This document shows, one piece after another, positions 7,839 to 15,288 of a DNA stretch of 21,900 bases. The notes under the pieces are model-generated. The model did no database searches. It saw only the letters and a program-made list of their open reading frames with translations, and was not told the origin of the DNA. The position numbers were made by a program, and so were the translations under genes. The DNA comes from an uncultured Prevotella sp. (GTDB lineage Bacteria; Bacteroidota; Bacteroidia; Bacteroidales; Bacteroidaceae), in contig CALEKA010000004.1 in the NCBI GenBank assembly GCA_937898715.1, positions 1-21,900 of the forward strand, in the 5' to 3' direction. Within the stretch, counting starts at the first letter, position 1. Every line of letters begins with the position of its first letter.

Positions 7839-7871
7839 CAAAGTTACTCATTTTTTGTCAGTATGTCTCAA
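7839..7871 (-). promoter_or_regulatory. Promoter for the acetyltransferase-parE-coaD-S41-deaD run
   Basis: On the minus strand, TAACTTTG (7839-7846) matches the Bacteroidetes -7 consensus TAnnTTTG. A TTGA lies 21 nt upstream (7868-7871), slightly wider than the usual 19-20 nt. The predicted transcript starts near 7832, about 40 nt before the ATG at 7790. I found no other TAnnTTTG in the gaps of this gene run. Confidence 0.6.
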
Positions 7872-8025
7872 TTTTGATCAAAATACCCATGAAAATTACA
7901 GATTTCCGCTTTTCGGCGAAGTATTCTTTTGCGTTCGAACTGCCGTATGCTCCTGACAGAATAGGGCAAATGCTCATCAGAAATCATGAATTTTAAGGTA
8001 TGATGGGAAAAAATGCTGAAAAACC

Positions 8026-8056
8026 TTGGCGCTTCTCCCCCTAAGTGATATCTTTG
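8026..8056 (+). promoter_or_regulatory. Promoter of the DUF805 gene
   Basis: TTGG (8026-8029), 19 nt, then TATCTTTG (8049-8056): the Bacteroidetes primary-sigma pattern. The expected transcription start is near 8063, giving a leader of about 50 nt. Confidence 0.7.
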
Positions 8057-8059
8057 CCA

Positions 8060-8081
8060 TGTTATCCCAAGCGTGATAACA
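8060..8081 (+). promoter_or_regulatory. Inverted repeat over the DUF805 transcription start
   Basis: TGTTATC (8060-8066) and GATAACA (8075-8081) form perfect 7-bp arms with an 8-bp spacer, just downstream of the -7 element. This is the right place for a repressor operator, or for a hairpin at the 5' end of the mRNA. The role is inferred from position only. Confidence 0.5.
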
Positions 8082-8115
8082 AGACCTTATTATTAACCCT
8101 AAATCCACATTCGTT

Positions 8116-8508
8116 ATGGGACTTTCTGAAGCTGTAAAAAGCGTATTTTCGAAGTATGCTACTTTTGAAGGACGTGCATCGCGTTCGGAGTATTGGTTTT
8201 TCTATTTATTTAATATTCTGCTTGAAATAGGTCTGTATGTTGTAGGCCTCATCCTTGGTGCTATCGTAGGTGATGCTACAGGGGCTCTAGCGGGCATGGG
8301 TATAGGTTATGTGCTTTTCTGCCTCTATGCTCTTGTAGCATTGATTCCGTACATCTCCGTATTCGTGCGCCGCATGCACGACATTGGCCGTTCGGGCTGG
8401 TGGTTCTGGATTGGTTTGATTCCCATTGTGGGCGCCATCGTGCAGCTTGTATTCCTCGTAACGGGCAGTGATCGTGGCGACAACCAATATGGTCCTGAGC
8501 CCCTCTAA
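8116..8508 (+). CDS. DUF805 family small membrane protein
   Basis: Inner-membrane protein of 130 aa, function unknown. Family signatures: RASRSEYWFFYLF near the N-terminus (20-32), the cytoplasmic loop FVRRMHDIGRSGWW (about 82-95), and the C-terminal GSDRGDNQYGP. Three or four hydrophobic segments are visible (about 27-50, 56-80, 93-113). The start ATG follows an A/T-rich leader with no Shine-Dalgarno, normal for Bacteroidetes. It is a single-gene unit with its own promoter and a terminator 29 bp after the stop. It is divergent from the acetyltransferase operon. Confidence 0.92.
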   Translation: MGLSEAVKSVFSKYATFEGRASRSEYWFFYLFNILLEIGLYVVGLILGAIVGDATGALAGMGIGYVLFCLYALVALIPYISVFVRRMHDIGRSGWWFWIGLIPIVGAIVQLVFLVTGSDRGDNQYGPEPL

Positions 8509-8536
8509 TCGATAAGCGCAATTGCCCTCTGAACAG

Positions 8537-8585
8537 TCCGCTTCCTCTCTCCATGCATCTCACTTGGGGCGAGGAAGCGGATTTT
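8537..8585 (+). terminator. Rho-independent terminator of the DUF805 gene
   Basis: An 11-bp perfect stem, TCCGCTTCCTC (8537-8547) with GAGGAAGCGGA (8571-8581), loop 23 nt, followed by TTTTG. Confidence 0.75.
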
Positions 8586-9119
8586 GCATGTATGAAGAGT
8601 TCTCACGCGCGCGTGTGTCAGATGATTTTGGAGGGCAAATGTCTGTTTGCCTACACTCGCCATGCATATACCGCTGATAATCAAGTGTTCGTACAGTGCA
8701 AGCAAGGTCCGTTTGCCTACACGCGTCTTACACTCTGCTTGCATTCTCCTCTATTCTCATTACCTCTGCATTCGAAAGGGTGGGCGAAGAATATTTTATC
8801 CTATGGAAGCGTAAAAATTATCCTATGGAGCCGTAAAAATTATCCTATGGAACAAGAAAATCTGGTGAGGCGGCTTAGCGTGAAGCCGAAAGTAGGCAAA
8901 AGTGCAGGCAAAGTGTAGGCAAAAGGACGGGCGAACCCTTTCAATATCAGAGCATTAAGGGGAAAATTGTGACAGATGAGGGAAACTTCGCTCGAAAACT
9001 CTCTGTAATGCGCGCGCGAGGAGAAGAGCGTTAAGGCATTCATAACGCACACTCGGCTTTACATAATGACAGAAATTAATCGTAAAAGGTTAATTTTAAG
9101 CACAATACGAGCGAGTCTC
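8586..9119. other. Noncoding stretch with scattered short repeats
   Basis: No convincing gene. It holds GTTTGCCTACAC at 8645-8656 and again at 8711-8722 (66 bp apart), its inverted form GTGTAGGCAAA at 8913-8923, and two further AGGCAAA copies just before that (8894-8900, 8906-8912). Also present are an alternating purine/pyrimidine palindrome CACGCGCGCGTG (8604-8615), a small hairpin GGCAAA/TTTGCC (8634-8651), and a 22-bp tandem array listed separately. The reading frame across 8553-8918 is low complexity at its end and has no family resemblance that I recognise. Confidence 0.6.
8796..8861. repeat. 22-bp tandem array (three copies)
   Basis: Three consecutive 22-bp units starting at 8796, 8818 and 8840, each beginning TTATCCTATGGA. 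The first two also share CGTAAAAA at the end, differing at three internal bases; the third diverges after its first 13 bases. Units 1 and 2 each contain ATG, two codons and TAA (Met-Glu-Ala and Met-Glu-Pro). Confidence 0.9.
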
Positions 9120-9150
9120 TTTGCCAAAAAGAAATAAAGACATACCTTTG
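9120..9150 (+). promoter_or_regulatory. Promoter of the susC/susD operon
   Basis: TTTG (9120-9123), exactly 19 nt, then TACCTTTG (9143-9150): a full match to the Bacteroidetes consensus. The expected start is near 9157, leaving about 207 nt of leader before the susC ATG. Confidence 0.8.
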
Positions 9151-9156
9151 CACTCC

Positions 9157-9363
9157 AAAGGCGCAAACGGATCAACCAAAACATAAGCATCTGAGAATAA
9201 TCCCGTTAGAAAGCCTACCACATTCTTGAATAAGTCAACAACCTTGTATATCCACGTGCGAGGCACATCTCTTATGTTGCGTCGCGAAGCGTGGCTTTTG
9301 CTTGTTTGCAAGAATTGATGGTCTGGAAAGAATAATATACAATATATATATAGATCAACCCAT
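9157..9363 (+). other. Long 5' leader of the susC transcript
   Basis: About 207 nt without a gene. It contains a small hairpin GTGC-GAG-GCAC, a GC-rich patch near 9281-9295, and an alternating AT tract (about 9341-9352) close to the ATG. I recognise no known riboswitch. The length is longer than needed for translation initiation and leaves room for RNA-level control. Confidence 0.45.
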
Positions 9364-12345
9364 ATGAACAAGAAGTTAGTGCTCCTCGGAGCTGCCGCCC
9401 TGCTAAGCGCGGCAACGGCTTCGGCACAAAAGTTGGTAACAGGCCGAGTGACCGACTCGCACGGAGAGCCCGTGATGGGCGCAACCGTACGCGTGGCAGG
9501 CACCAAGGTGATTACCACGACCGATGCCAACGGACAGTTTAAACTCTCCGGTGTGCCCGCCTCGGCAAAGAAACTCACCGTGTCGTATATCGGTATGAAT
9601 TCCGCCACCGTCAGCGTGAGCGGCAACGTACAGGTGACGCTTAAGGACAACGAGCTCGGCGAAGCCGTAGTTATCGGTTACGGTTCTGCCAAGAAGGTAG
9701 GCACCGTAGTAGGTTCGGTGAAGAAGGTCGGAAGCGACGTGGTCGACAGCAAGCCCGCCACCAACGTGGCAGACGCTCTGCAGGGCCAGGTGGCAGGCTT
9801 GAACATCTCCAACAACTCGGGCGATGTCGGCACCACGCAGAACATGAGCATCAGCATTCGCGGTATCGGTTCGCTCACCGCAGGCACCACTCCCCTTATC
9901 GTAGTCGATGGTACACCCGCCGGCGTGAGCATCCTGCAGATGCTTGGCCCCAACGATATTGAGAGCGTCACTACGCTCAAGGACGCCTCAGCCACGAGTA
10001 TCTACGGTTCGCGTGCAGCCAATGGTGTGATCTATATCACCACCAAGAAGGGTCGCAACAATGAGAAAGCACAGGTATCTATCTCGCAGAATGTGGGTTG
10101 GAGCCAGTTGGCACGCTCCTTTGGCAACCCTATGAGCGCCGACGAATTGCTCGACTTCCAGCTCGAAAACGGCATTATCTACCCTTCCAACTATGCCACT
10201 TTTAAGGCACACGGAGCCAACACCAACTGGCAGAAGTACGTGTTCGACAATGCCGCACCCATGCACACCACCGACTTCAGCATACGCGGAGGTACGGAGC
10301 GCACCACCTACTACGTGTCGGCTTCCTACTTGAAGCAGAACGGTATCACCTACGGTTCGAGCATTAAGCGTACCACCTTGCGCACCAACCTCGAAACGCG
10401 CGCTAAGGACTGGCTCAAGTTTGGCATCAACCAGAGCATTGGCTACTCCGAAAACAAGGGCAATGGCTACGCCTCTACGGCTTCGAACAGCATGTCGTCG
10501 CCCGCCAACATCGCCATGAACTGGCCTCAATACTGGGACTACACCACCTATAAGAACACCACCCACCACATCTGGGGCTCAGAGTCGTGGGGCTACGGCG
10601 GACTGTACGATCCCTACTACTTGGTCGACTCACGCGTGAGCAATGTCAACAACATCGTCTACAGCGGAACGGCATACGCCGAAATCACTCCCGTGCGTGG
10701 ACTTACGCTCCGTTCACAGCTCGGCCTCTATGCGGTAGAGAACTGGATCAAGTCGGTCTCTCTCCCCAGCTTCAATCAAAACTACAACGGCGGTACGGGC
10801 TATGCCAGCCGCGAAGGAGCACACTCCTCAACGTGGACCATCACCAACACGGCAGAGTATAAGTTCGCGGTGAAGGACAACAACCACTTCACCTTCCTGC
10901 TCGGACAAGAAGGCATCAAGTACGACATGGACGACTTCACCGCAAGCATCCGTGGCCTCAACGACGACCGACTCATCAACCTCAGCGCAGGTACCACACC
11001 CGTGGCATCATCGGAGTCGAACTCCAAGTATGAATACCTCAGCTTCTTCGGCCGTGCCGACTACGACTTCAAGCAGAAGTACTACGCCAACTTCACCATG
11101 CGCTCCGATGCCTCTTCACGCTTCGGCCGCACCAACCGCACCGCATTCTTCTTCAGCGGCGGCCTCATGTGGGACCTCATGCAAGAGCAGTTTATGCGCC
11201 GCGCATCGTCATGGCTCACCAACTTGCAGCTCAAGTTTAGCGTAGGTTCTACGGGCAACTCCGAAGTGGGCAACTATACCCACCTCGCCCTCTCAGGCAA
11301 CACACAGTATGGCGGCGACCAAGCCATGTACTACGGACAGTTCCCCAACTCCGACCTCGGATGGGAAAAGCAGATCCAGACCAACCTCGGCGTGACCGCA
11401 TCGTTCTGGGGCAAGCTCACACTCGACCTCAACTTCTACAACCGTAAGACGAAGAACATGCTCATGAGCACACCTCTGCCTTACACCACCGGTATGACCT
11501 CGATGATGAAAAACATCGGCGAGATGACCAACCGCGGTATCGAGATCGAGGTGAACTACGACATCTTCCGTTCACGCGACTGGTACGTCAACTTCCATAC
11601 CAACTATTCTTACAACCTCAACCGCATTGACAAGCTCTTCTACGGCCTCAGTGAATGGCCCGTGAAGGACGCCCTCGTCAACTACATCGTGGGCAAGAGC
11701 CTCGACTTCTACATGCCAATCTATGCAGGTATCGACGAGACCGATGGTGCACCCATGTGGTACAAGGTAGGCTATAGCGGCAAGCCCGGCTATACCTTCA
11801 ACCCCGAGACCATGACCAAGGACGAGACACAGATCGAAAGCCTCTACCAAGACACCGGCAAAAAGCGCTTCGCTCCCCACAACGGCGGTTTCGGATTCCA
11901 GATCGGCTGGAAAGGCATCTCGCTCGTGGCAGACTTCGCTTATACGCTCGGCAAGTATATGGTCAACAACTCCTACTTCCTCGCCACCTCATCAAGCGTA
12001 GCCACACAAGGCATCAATATGGACCGCGACGCCCTACAGATGTGGAAGAAGCCTGGCGATCACGCCCTGCTCCCCGCATTCAAGTACGACTCACAGTTTG
12101 ATACCCACTTGCTCGAAAACTCTTCTTACCTCCGTATGAAGAACCTCCAAGTGTTCTACACACTGCCTAAGAAGTGGATGGAAGCTTCACGCTTCTTCGA
12201 GAGCGTAAGAGTCAACTTCACCGGTCGTAACATCTTTACCATTACGAAGTTTAAGGGCGTAGATCCTGAGGTCAACTCCAACCTCACCGCGGGCAGCTAT
12301 CCCGCCACACGTCAGTACACTATCGGCGTAGACGTGACCTTCTAA
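9364..12345 (+). CDS. SusC/RagA-like TonB-dependent outer-membrane transporter
   Basis: Outer-membrane barrel, 993 aa, that takes up an oligomeric nutrient captured with its SusD partner, energised by TonB. Residues 1-21 are a signal peptide (cleavage ASA before Gln22). A carboxypeptidase-regulatory-like beta domain follows (about 24-95, GRVTDSHGEPVMGATV). The plug domain (about 105-225) contains the SusC signatures SIRGIGSL, PLIVVDGTPAG, and KDASATSIYGSRAANGVIYITTKKG. The remainder is a beta-barrel ending in the terminal aromatic pattern GVDVTF. There is no N-terminal FecR-interacting extension. It is the first gene of an operon with susD 38 bp downstream. Substrate cannot be read from the sequence. 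Confidence 0.96.
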   Translation: MNKKLVLLGAAALLSAATASAQKLVTGRVTDSHGEPVMGATVRVAGTKVITTTDANGQFKLSGVPASAKKLTVSYIGMNSATVSVSGNVQVTLKDNELGEAVVIGYGSAKKVGTVVGSVKKVGSDVVDSKPATNVADALQGQVAGLNISNNSGDVGTTQNMSISIRGIGSLTAGTTPLIVVDGTPAGVSILQMLGPNDIESVTTLKDASATSIYGSRAANGVIYITTKKGRNNEKAQVSISQNVGWSQLARSFGNPMSADELLDFQLENGIIYPSNYATFKAHGANTNWQKYVFDNAAPMHTTDFSIRGGTERTTYYVSASYLKQNGITYGSSIKRTTLRTNLETRAKDWLKFGINQSIGYSENKGNGYASTASNSMSSPANIAMNWPQYWDYTTYKNTTHHIWGSESWGYGGLYDPYYLVDSRVSNVNNIVYSGTAYAEITPVRGLTLRSQLGLYAVENWIKSVSLPSFNQNYNGGTGYASREGAHSSTWTITNTAEYKFAVKDNNHFTFLLGQEGIKYDMDDFTASIRGLNDDRLINLSAGTTPVASSESNSKYEYLSFFGRADYDFKQKYYANFTMRSDASSRFGRTNRTAFFFSGGLMWDLMQEQFMRRASSWLTNLQLKFSVGSTGNSEVGNYTHLALSGNTQYGGDQAMYYGQFPNSDLGWEKQIQTNLGVTASFWGKLTLDLNFYNRKTKNMLMSTPLPYTTGMTSMMKNIGEMTNRGIEIEVNYDIFRSRDWYVNFHTNYSYNLNRIDKLFYGLSEWPVKDALVNYIVGKSLDFYMPIYAGIDETDGAPMWYKVGYSGKPGYTFNPETMTKDETQIESLYQDTGKKRFAPHNGGFGFQIGWKGISLVADFAYTLGKYMVNNSYFLATSSSVATQGINMDRDALQMWKKPGDHALLPAFKYDSQFDTHLLENSSYLRMKNLQVFYTLPKKWMEASRFFESVRVNFTGRNIFTITKFKGVDPEVNSNLTAGSYPATRQYTIGVDVTF

Positions 12346-12383
12346 TCCCCTACATTCCACCATTCAACAACATAAGCATACAA

Positions 12384-14045
12384 ATGAAAAAGCATATCAT
12401 CAAGGCACTCTGCTGCACGCTTCTGGCCCTACCCGCACTCACCTCGTGCGAACTCGACCAGTTCCCCTCAGACAGCCTTACCGACGAGGAATCGTGGAAG
12501 TCGTATACCGATGCCACGAACCAATACAACGGTCTTATGGCACAGCTTCGCTCCGACGTGGGCGGCGCCAATGCCTACATCTCTGATGTCATGACCGACC
12601 TCTTCAATCAGCGCATGACCTCTATGACCCTACAGAAGGAACACACCTGGAGCTTCACAGGTAGCGACTTCTCAGGCGACGTGATCTATGCTAACAACTA
12701 CTCCGTAGTGCTTCAAGCCAACTATATCCTCAACAACATCGATCGCGTAGAGAACGGCACCACACAGCTCACGGCCATGCAGCAAGCCAACCTCGACAAT
12801 ATCAAGGCTTCAGCCTACTTCGCTCGCGCTTACGCTTACAGCAACCTCGTGACACGCTACTGCAAGGACTATGAGCCCGAGACAGCAGCACAAGAGCTCG
12901 GTCTGCCCATCGTACAGACCGTAAGCAGCGAAGCCCGCCCCGAGCGCGCCACCCTGCAAGCCACTTGCGACTCTATCGAGAAGGATATGGACCGCGCACA
13001 GCTCTATTTCGACAAGGTAGACCAGTACAACGCCACGCTCACAGGAAGCAACGCCTCTACCAAGGCCATCAATACCGACATCTACCATCCCAATGCAAGC
13101 GCACTTACCGCCCTGCGAGCACGCTTCTACCTCTACGAGCACCGCTTCGATGAGGCTATCAACGAAGCCTATATCATCGTAGGCGATTATCCCCTCGCTA
13201 CAGGACTCGACCAAGTGCAAGACCTCTGGCTCTTCGACTCTGCAAGCGAAATCATCTACGAACCCGAGCAGACGCAAGACGAGATTACCAACACTTACGG
13301 CATCTACTTGACCTTCAACATCACCACGCAGAACCTCGAGACCTACCTCAACGGTATGAGCCCCGACTTCCTCCCCACACAGGGACTCGTCAATCTCTAC
13401 GAATCAGACGACTACCGTCGCAAGGTCTACTTCAGCCACAAGTATAGCGGCTACAACTCCTTCTACGTATCGCTCGAGTCGGGCGGACGCTATGGCGTAG
13501 TAGAACTCGTACAGATGGGCTACCCCGCCGACATAGCAGGCACAAACGGCAAGACCGAAGACGGCGTAATCTTCACCAAGTTCTCCGGCAATGCTATGCT
13601 GCGTAAGCAAGGCCTTTGGTACTCCGAAATCTACAACATGTCGAAAGCCTTCCGCTCAGCCGAAGCCTATCTCATCATCGCCGAAGCCAGCCTGCGCAAG
13701 GCCGCTCCCGATGAGGCTGAAGCACGCGACATGCTCAACCAGTTGCGCGAAGCACGTGGCGCTTCTCCCATTGCCGACGACGTGACGGGCGATGCCCTCG
13801 TCAAGGAAATGCAAGACGAGTGGACCCGTGAGTTCGTAGGCGAAGGCTTCCGCCTCGACTGCCTCAAGCGTTGGCACCAAGGCTTCAAGCGCCTTACACC
13901 ACAGCGATTCAACAATCCCGTACTGGTCAACGTCAACGGCTATCAGAACCTCCAGATCGATGCCAACGACAAGCGCTTCGTATGGCCCATCCCGCAGCAA
14001 GATATGCAGGCCAACCCCAATCTTAAGCAGAACGAGGGCTATTAA
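12384..14045 (+). CDS. SusD/RagB-like nutrient-binding surface lipoprotein
   Basis: Surface lipoprotein, 553 aa, that forms the lid over the SusC barrel and binds the substrate. The signal peptide ends in the lipobox LTSC with lipidated Cys22, followed by ELDQFP; acidic residues directly after the Cys fit surface export in Bacteroidetes. Family features include an early conserved block (AYFARAYAYSNLVTRYCKDY), helical TPR-like segments, and the C-terminal SusD/RagB pattern EWTREFVGEGFRLDCLKRW followed by RFVWPIPQQDMQANPNLKQNEGY. It is translated from an ATG 38 bp after susC and is certainly the same operon. Confidence 0.96.
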   Translation: MKKHIIKALCCTLLALPALTSCELDQFPSDSLTDEESWKSYTDATNQYNGLMAQLRSDVGGANAYISDVMTDLFNQRMTSMTLQKEHTWSFTGSDFSGDVIYANNYSVVLQANYILNNIDRVENGTTQLTAMQQANLDNIKASAYFARAYAYSNLVTRYCKDYEPETAAQELGLPIVQTVSSEARPERATLQATCDSIEKDMDRAQLYFDKVDQYNATLTGSNASTKAINTDIYHPNASALTALRARFYLYEHRFDEAINEAYIIVGDYPLATGLDQVQDLWLFDSASEIIYEPEQTQDEITNTYGIYLTFNITTQNLETYLNGMSPDFLPTQGLVNLYESDDYRRKVYFSHKYSGYNSFYVSLESGGRYGVVELVQMGYPADIAGTNGKTEDGVIFTKFSGNAMLRKQGLWYSEIYNMSKAFRSAEAYLIIAEASLRKAAPDEAEARDMLNQLREARGASPIADDVTGDALVKEMQDEWTREFVGEGFRLDCLKRWHQGFKRLTPQRFNNPVLVNVNGYQNLQIDANDKRFVWPIPQQDMQANPNLKQNEGY

Positions 14046-14058
14046 TTCATTTATAAGC

Positions 14059-14101
14059 TATCGTAGCAGCGCCTCCATAGCAGAGAAGCGTTGCTACGAT
14101 A
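14059..14101 (+). other. Stable intercistronic hairpin after susD
   Basis: A 14-bp stem with one G-U pair: TATCGTAGCAGCGC (14059-14072) with GCGTTGCTACGATA (14088-14101), loop 15 nt. No U-tract follows, so it is more likely an RNA-stabilising or attenuating element than a clean terminator. It starts 13 bp after the susD stop codon and ends 28 bp before the next ATG. Confidence 0.75.
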
Positions 14102-14129
14102 CAATTCAACATTTTCAACGATTACAACG

Positions 14130-14828
14130 ATGAAACATACCATCAGCAAACTCTTCCTGCTCCTCGTCGCAGCAGTGGCCATGGCGGCATGTACCGACAC
14201 CGACGTGCCCGAACTCGCCACCTATCCCGCCCAAGAGACGCTCGACAATTGGACGTCGGACTATATCGAGTCGGGCGCTTCATATGCCATCAGCATCACC
14301 ACCAACGAGCAGGGCGACACCATCTGCAACTTCACCATGACCGATCCCGAGACTGGCCAGGTGAGTGCTCTGCAAAGTTCCGACCTTAGCTACGATAAGG
14401 CTGTGGGCATGTCGGTGATCAATTTCTCCACCTCTCCCTACTCGCGCATGCCTATGCGCATCTATCTTAGCCGACGCCATACGCTCGACGCCATGAACGT
14501 GCAAATCTTCAGCGTAGAGACCTACAACGGCTCTGAGTACGAAACGCTCGAAGCTGCCTTCAACGCTACAAGTCATAAGGGCGCTGCGCTTCAAGGCTTC
14601 GTGTGGAACAATGATGAGGTAGGCGTGAGCCTTCTCTTCGACGACGACACCCTCTTCTCTTATGAAATCGGTGAAGAGGAAGGCCAAGGCACCTACACTT
14701 ACAATGCAGCCACGGGCGAGGGCACACTCACCTTTGCCGACGGCACCACCGCCACCCTCTCCTTCAACACCGCCAACCAGTTGATCTTCACTCGTGGAGG
14801 TCAGTCTGCGAAGCTCTTCGTAGTATAA
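14130..14828 (+). CDS. Small lipoprotein of unknown function, third gene of the susCD operon
   Basis: 232 aa. I do not recognise the family. The ATG at 14130 gives a clean lipoprotein signal peptide ending MAAC (Cys21), followed by TDTDVPE, whose acidic residues suggest surface display. The longer frame from 14091 starts inside the hairpin and is rejected. The mature part is rich in short beta-strand patterns, particularly the C-terminal repeats of the type GTYTYNAATGEGTLTF and GTTATLSF, which suggest a small calycin- or barrel-like fold. Its place is that of SusE/SusF-type accessory lipoproteins, so help with substrate binding is a reasonable inference, not shown. Confidence 0.8.
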   Translation: MKHTISKLFLLLVAAVAMAACTDTDVPELATYPAQETLDNWTSDYIESGASYAISITTNEQGDTICNFTMTDPETGQVSALQSSDLSYDKAVGMSVINFSTSPYSRMPMRIYLSRRHTLDAMNVQIFSVETYNGSEYETLEAAFNATSHKGAALQGFVWNNDEVGVSLLFDDDTLFSYEIGEEEGQGTYTYNAATGEGTLTFADGTTATLSFNTANQLIFTRGGQSAKLFVV

Positions 14829-14835
14829 TGATCAA

Positions 14836-14877
14836 TCACTCCCCAGTGTGCTGCAGAAACAGTACATTGGGGAGTGA
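14836..14877 (+). terminator. Terminator hairpin of the susCD operon
   Basis: An 18-bp stem with two G-U pairs: TCACTCCCCAGTGTGCTG (14836-14853) with CAGTACATTGGGGAGTGA (14860-14877), loop CAGAAA. It starts 7 bp after the stop codon. The following bases (CTGTATAATCT) are only weakly T-rich. Confidence 0.7.
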
Positions 14878-14943
14878 CTGTATAATCTCCGTAAGAAATT
14901 GTAAAGAGGACGGATTGGATCCCTTTTTACGATGAAAAAGCTG

Positions 14944-15030
14944 ACTCATCACGTTCGATACGCATGTTCATATCGAACGTGATGAGTGTTCATATCGAAC
15001 GTGATGAGTGTTCATATCGAACGAGATGAG
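14944..15030. repeat. 22-bp tandem array with one inverted copy
   Basis: Three direct 22-bp units at 14965, 14987 and 15009, nearly identical and containing TATCGAACGTGATGAGT (the last has AGATGAG). Immediately upstream, ACTCATCACGTTCGATA (14944-14960) is the exact reverse complement of that core. The inverted copy and the first direct copy make a perfect 17-bp stem with a 10-nt loop. No U-tract follows. Confidence 0.92.
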
Positions 15031-15078
15031 TGAGCCGAAAGGCTTGTTTAATAAAACTTTTTGGGGAAGTTATACCAA

Positions 15079-15160
15079 ATTCTTTATAAGGTAAAACCGC
15101 ATTCTTTATAAGTTAAGCCAGGTTCTTTATAAGGGAAACAACATTCTTTATAAGGGAAAC
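15079..15160. repeat. 21-22 bp tandem array (four copies)
   Basis: The core TTCTTTATAAG occurs at 15080, 15102, 15123 and 15144 (spacings 22, 21, 21), each followed by an A-rich variable half. It lies between array 14944-15030 and the rlpA terminator, in a convergent intergenic region. No gene is visible in 14878-15183. Confidence 0.9.
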
Positions 15161-15176
15161 TACATATTACCCATGT

Positions 15177-15214
15177 ACAGAAAAGCCCCGCAAAGCATGA
15201 AACTTTGCGGGGCT
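15177..15214 (-). terminator. Rho-independent terminator of rlpA
   Basis: A perfect 12-bp stem AGCCCCGCAAAG/CTTTGCGGGGCT (15184-15195 and 15203-15214) with a 7-nt loop. Read on the minus strand it is followed by TTTTCTG, the correct side for rlpA. Confidence 0.85.
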
Positions 15215-15288
15215 CTAATTATGCTGATTCCACTTTAGGGCTGCGTATGTCTTAAGATAGAGAGTAGCATGCAGCCGAGTAGCGATTA

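Noticed and set aside
7791..7841. 17-residue N-terminal extension of the acetyltransferase
   Set aside because: Its ATG overlaps the TAACTTTG promoter element and so would lie upstream of the transcript start.
8796..8861. CRISPR array
   Set aside because: The 22-bp units are directly adjacent with no unique spacers and there are no cas genes. The same holds for the arrays at 14965, 15079 and 16386 and for the nonamer arrays.
8553..8918. 121-codon frame between DUF805 and susC
   Set aside because: Starts inside the DUF805 terminator, crosses the direct and inverted repeats and the 22-bp array, and shows no recognisable domain.
14091..14129. 13-residue extension of the third susCD-operon protein
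   Set aside because: Starts with TTG inside the intercistronic hairpin; the ATG at 14130 gives a proper lipoprotein signal.
9364..14828. Polysaccharide utilisation locus with assignable substrate
   Set aside because: No carbohydrate-active enzyme or regulator is in the window, so calling a substrate or a full PUL is not supported.
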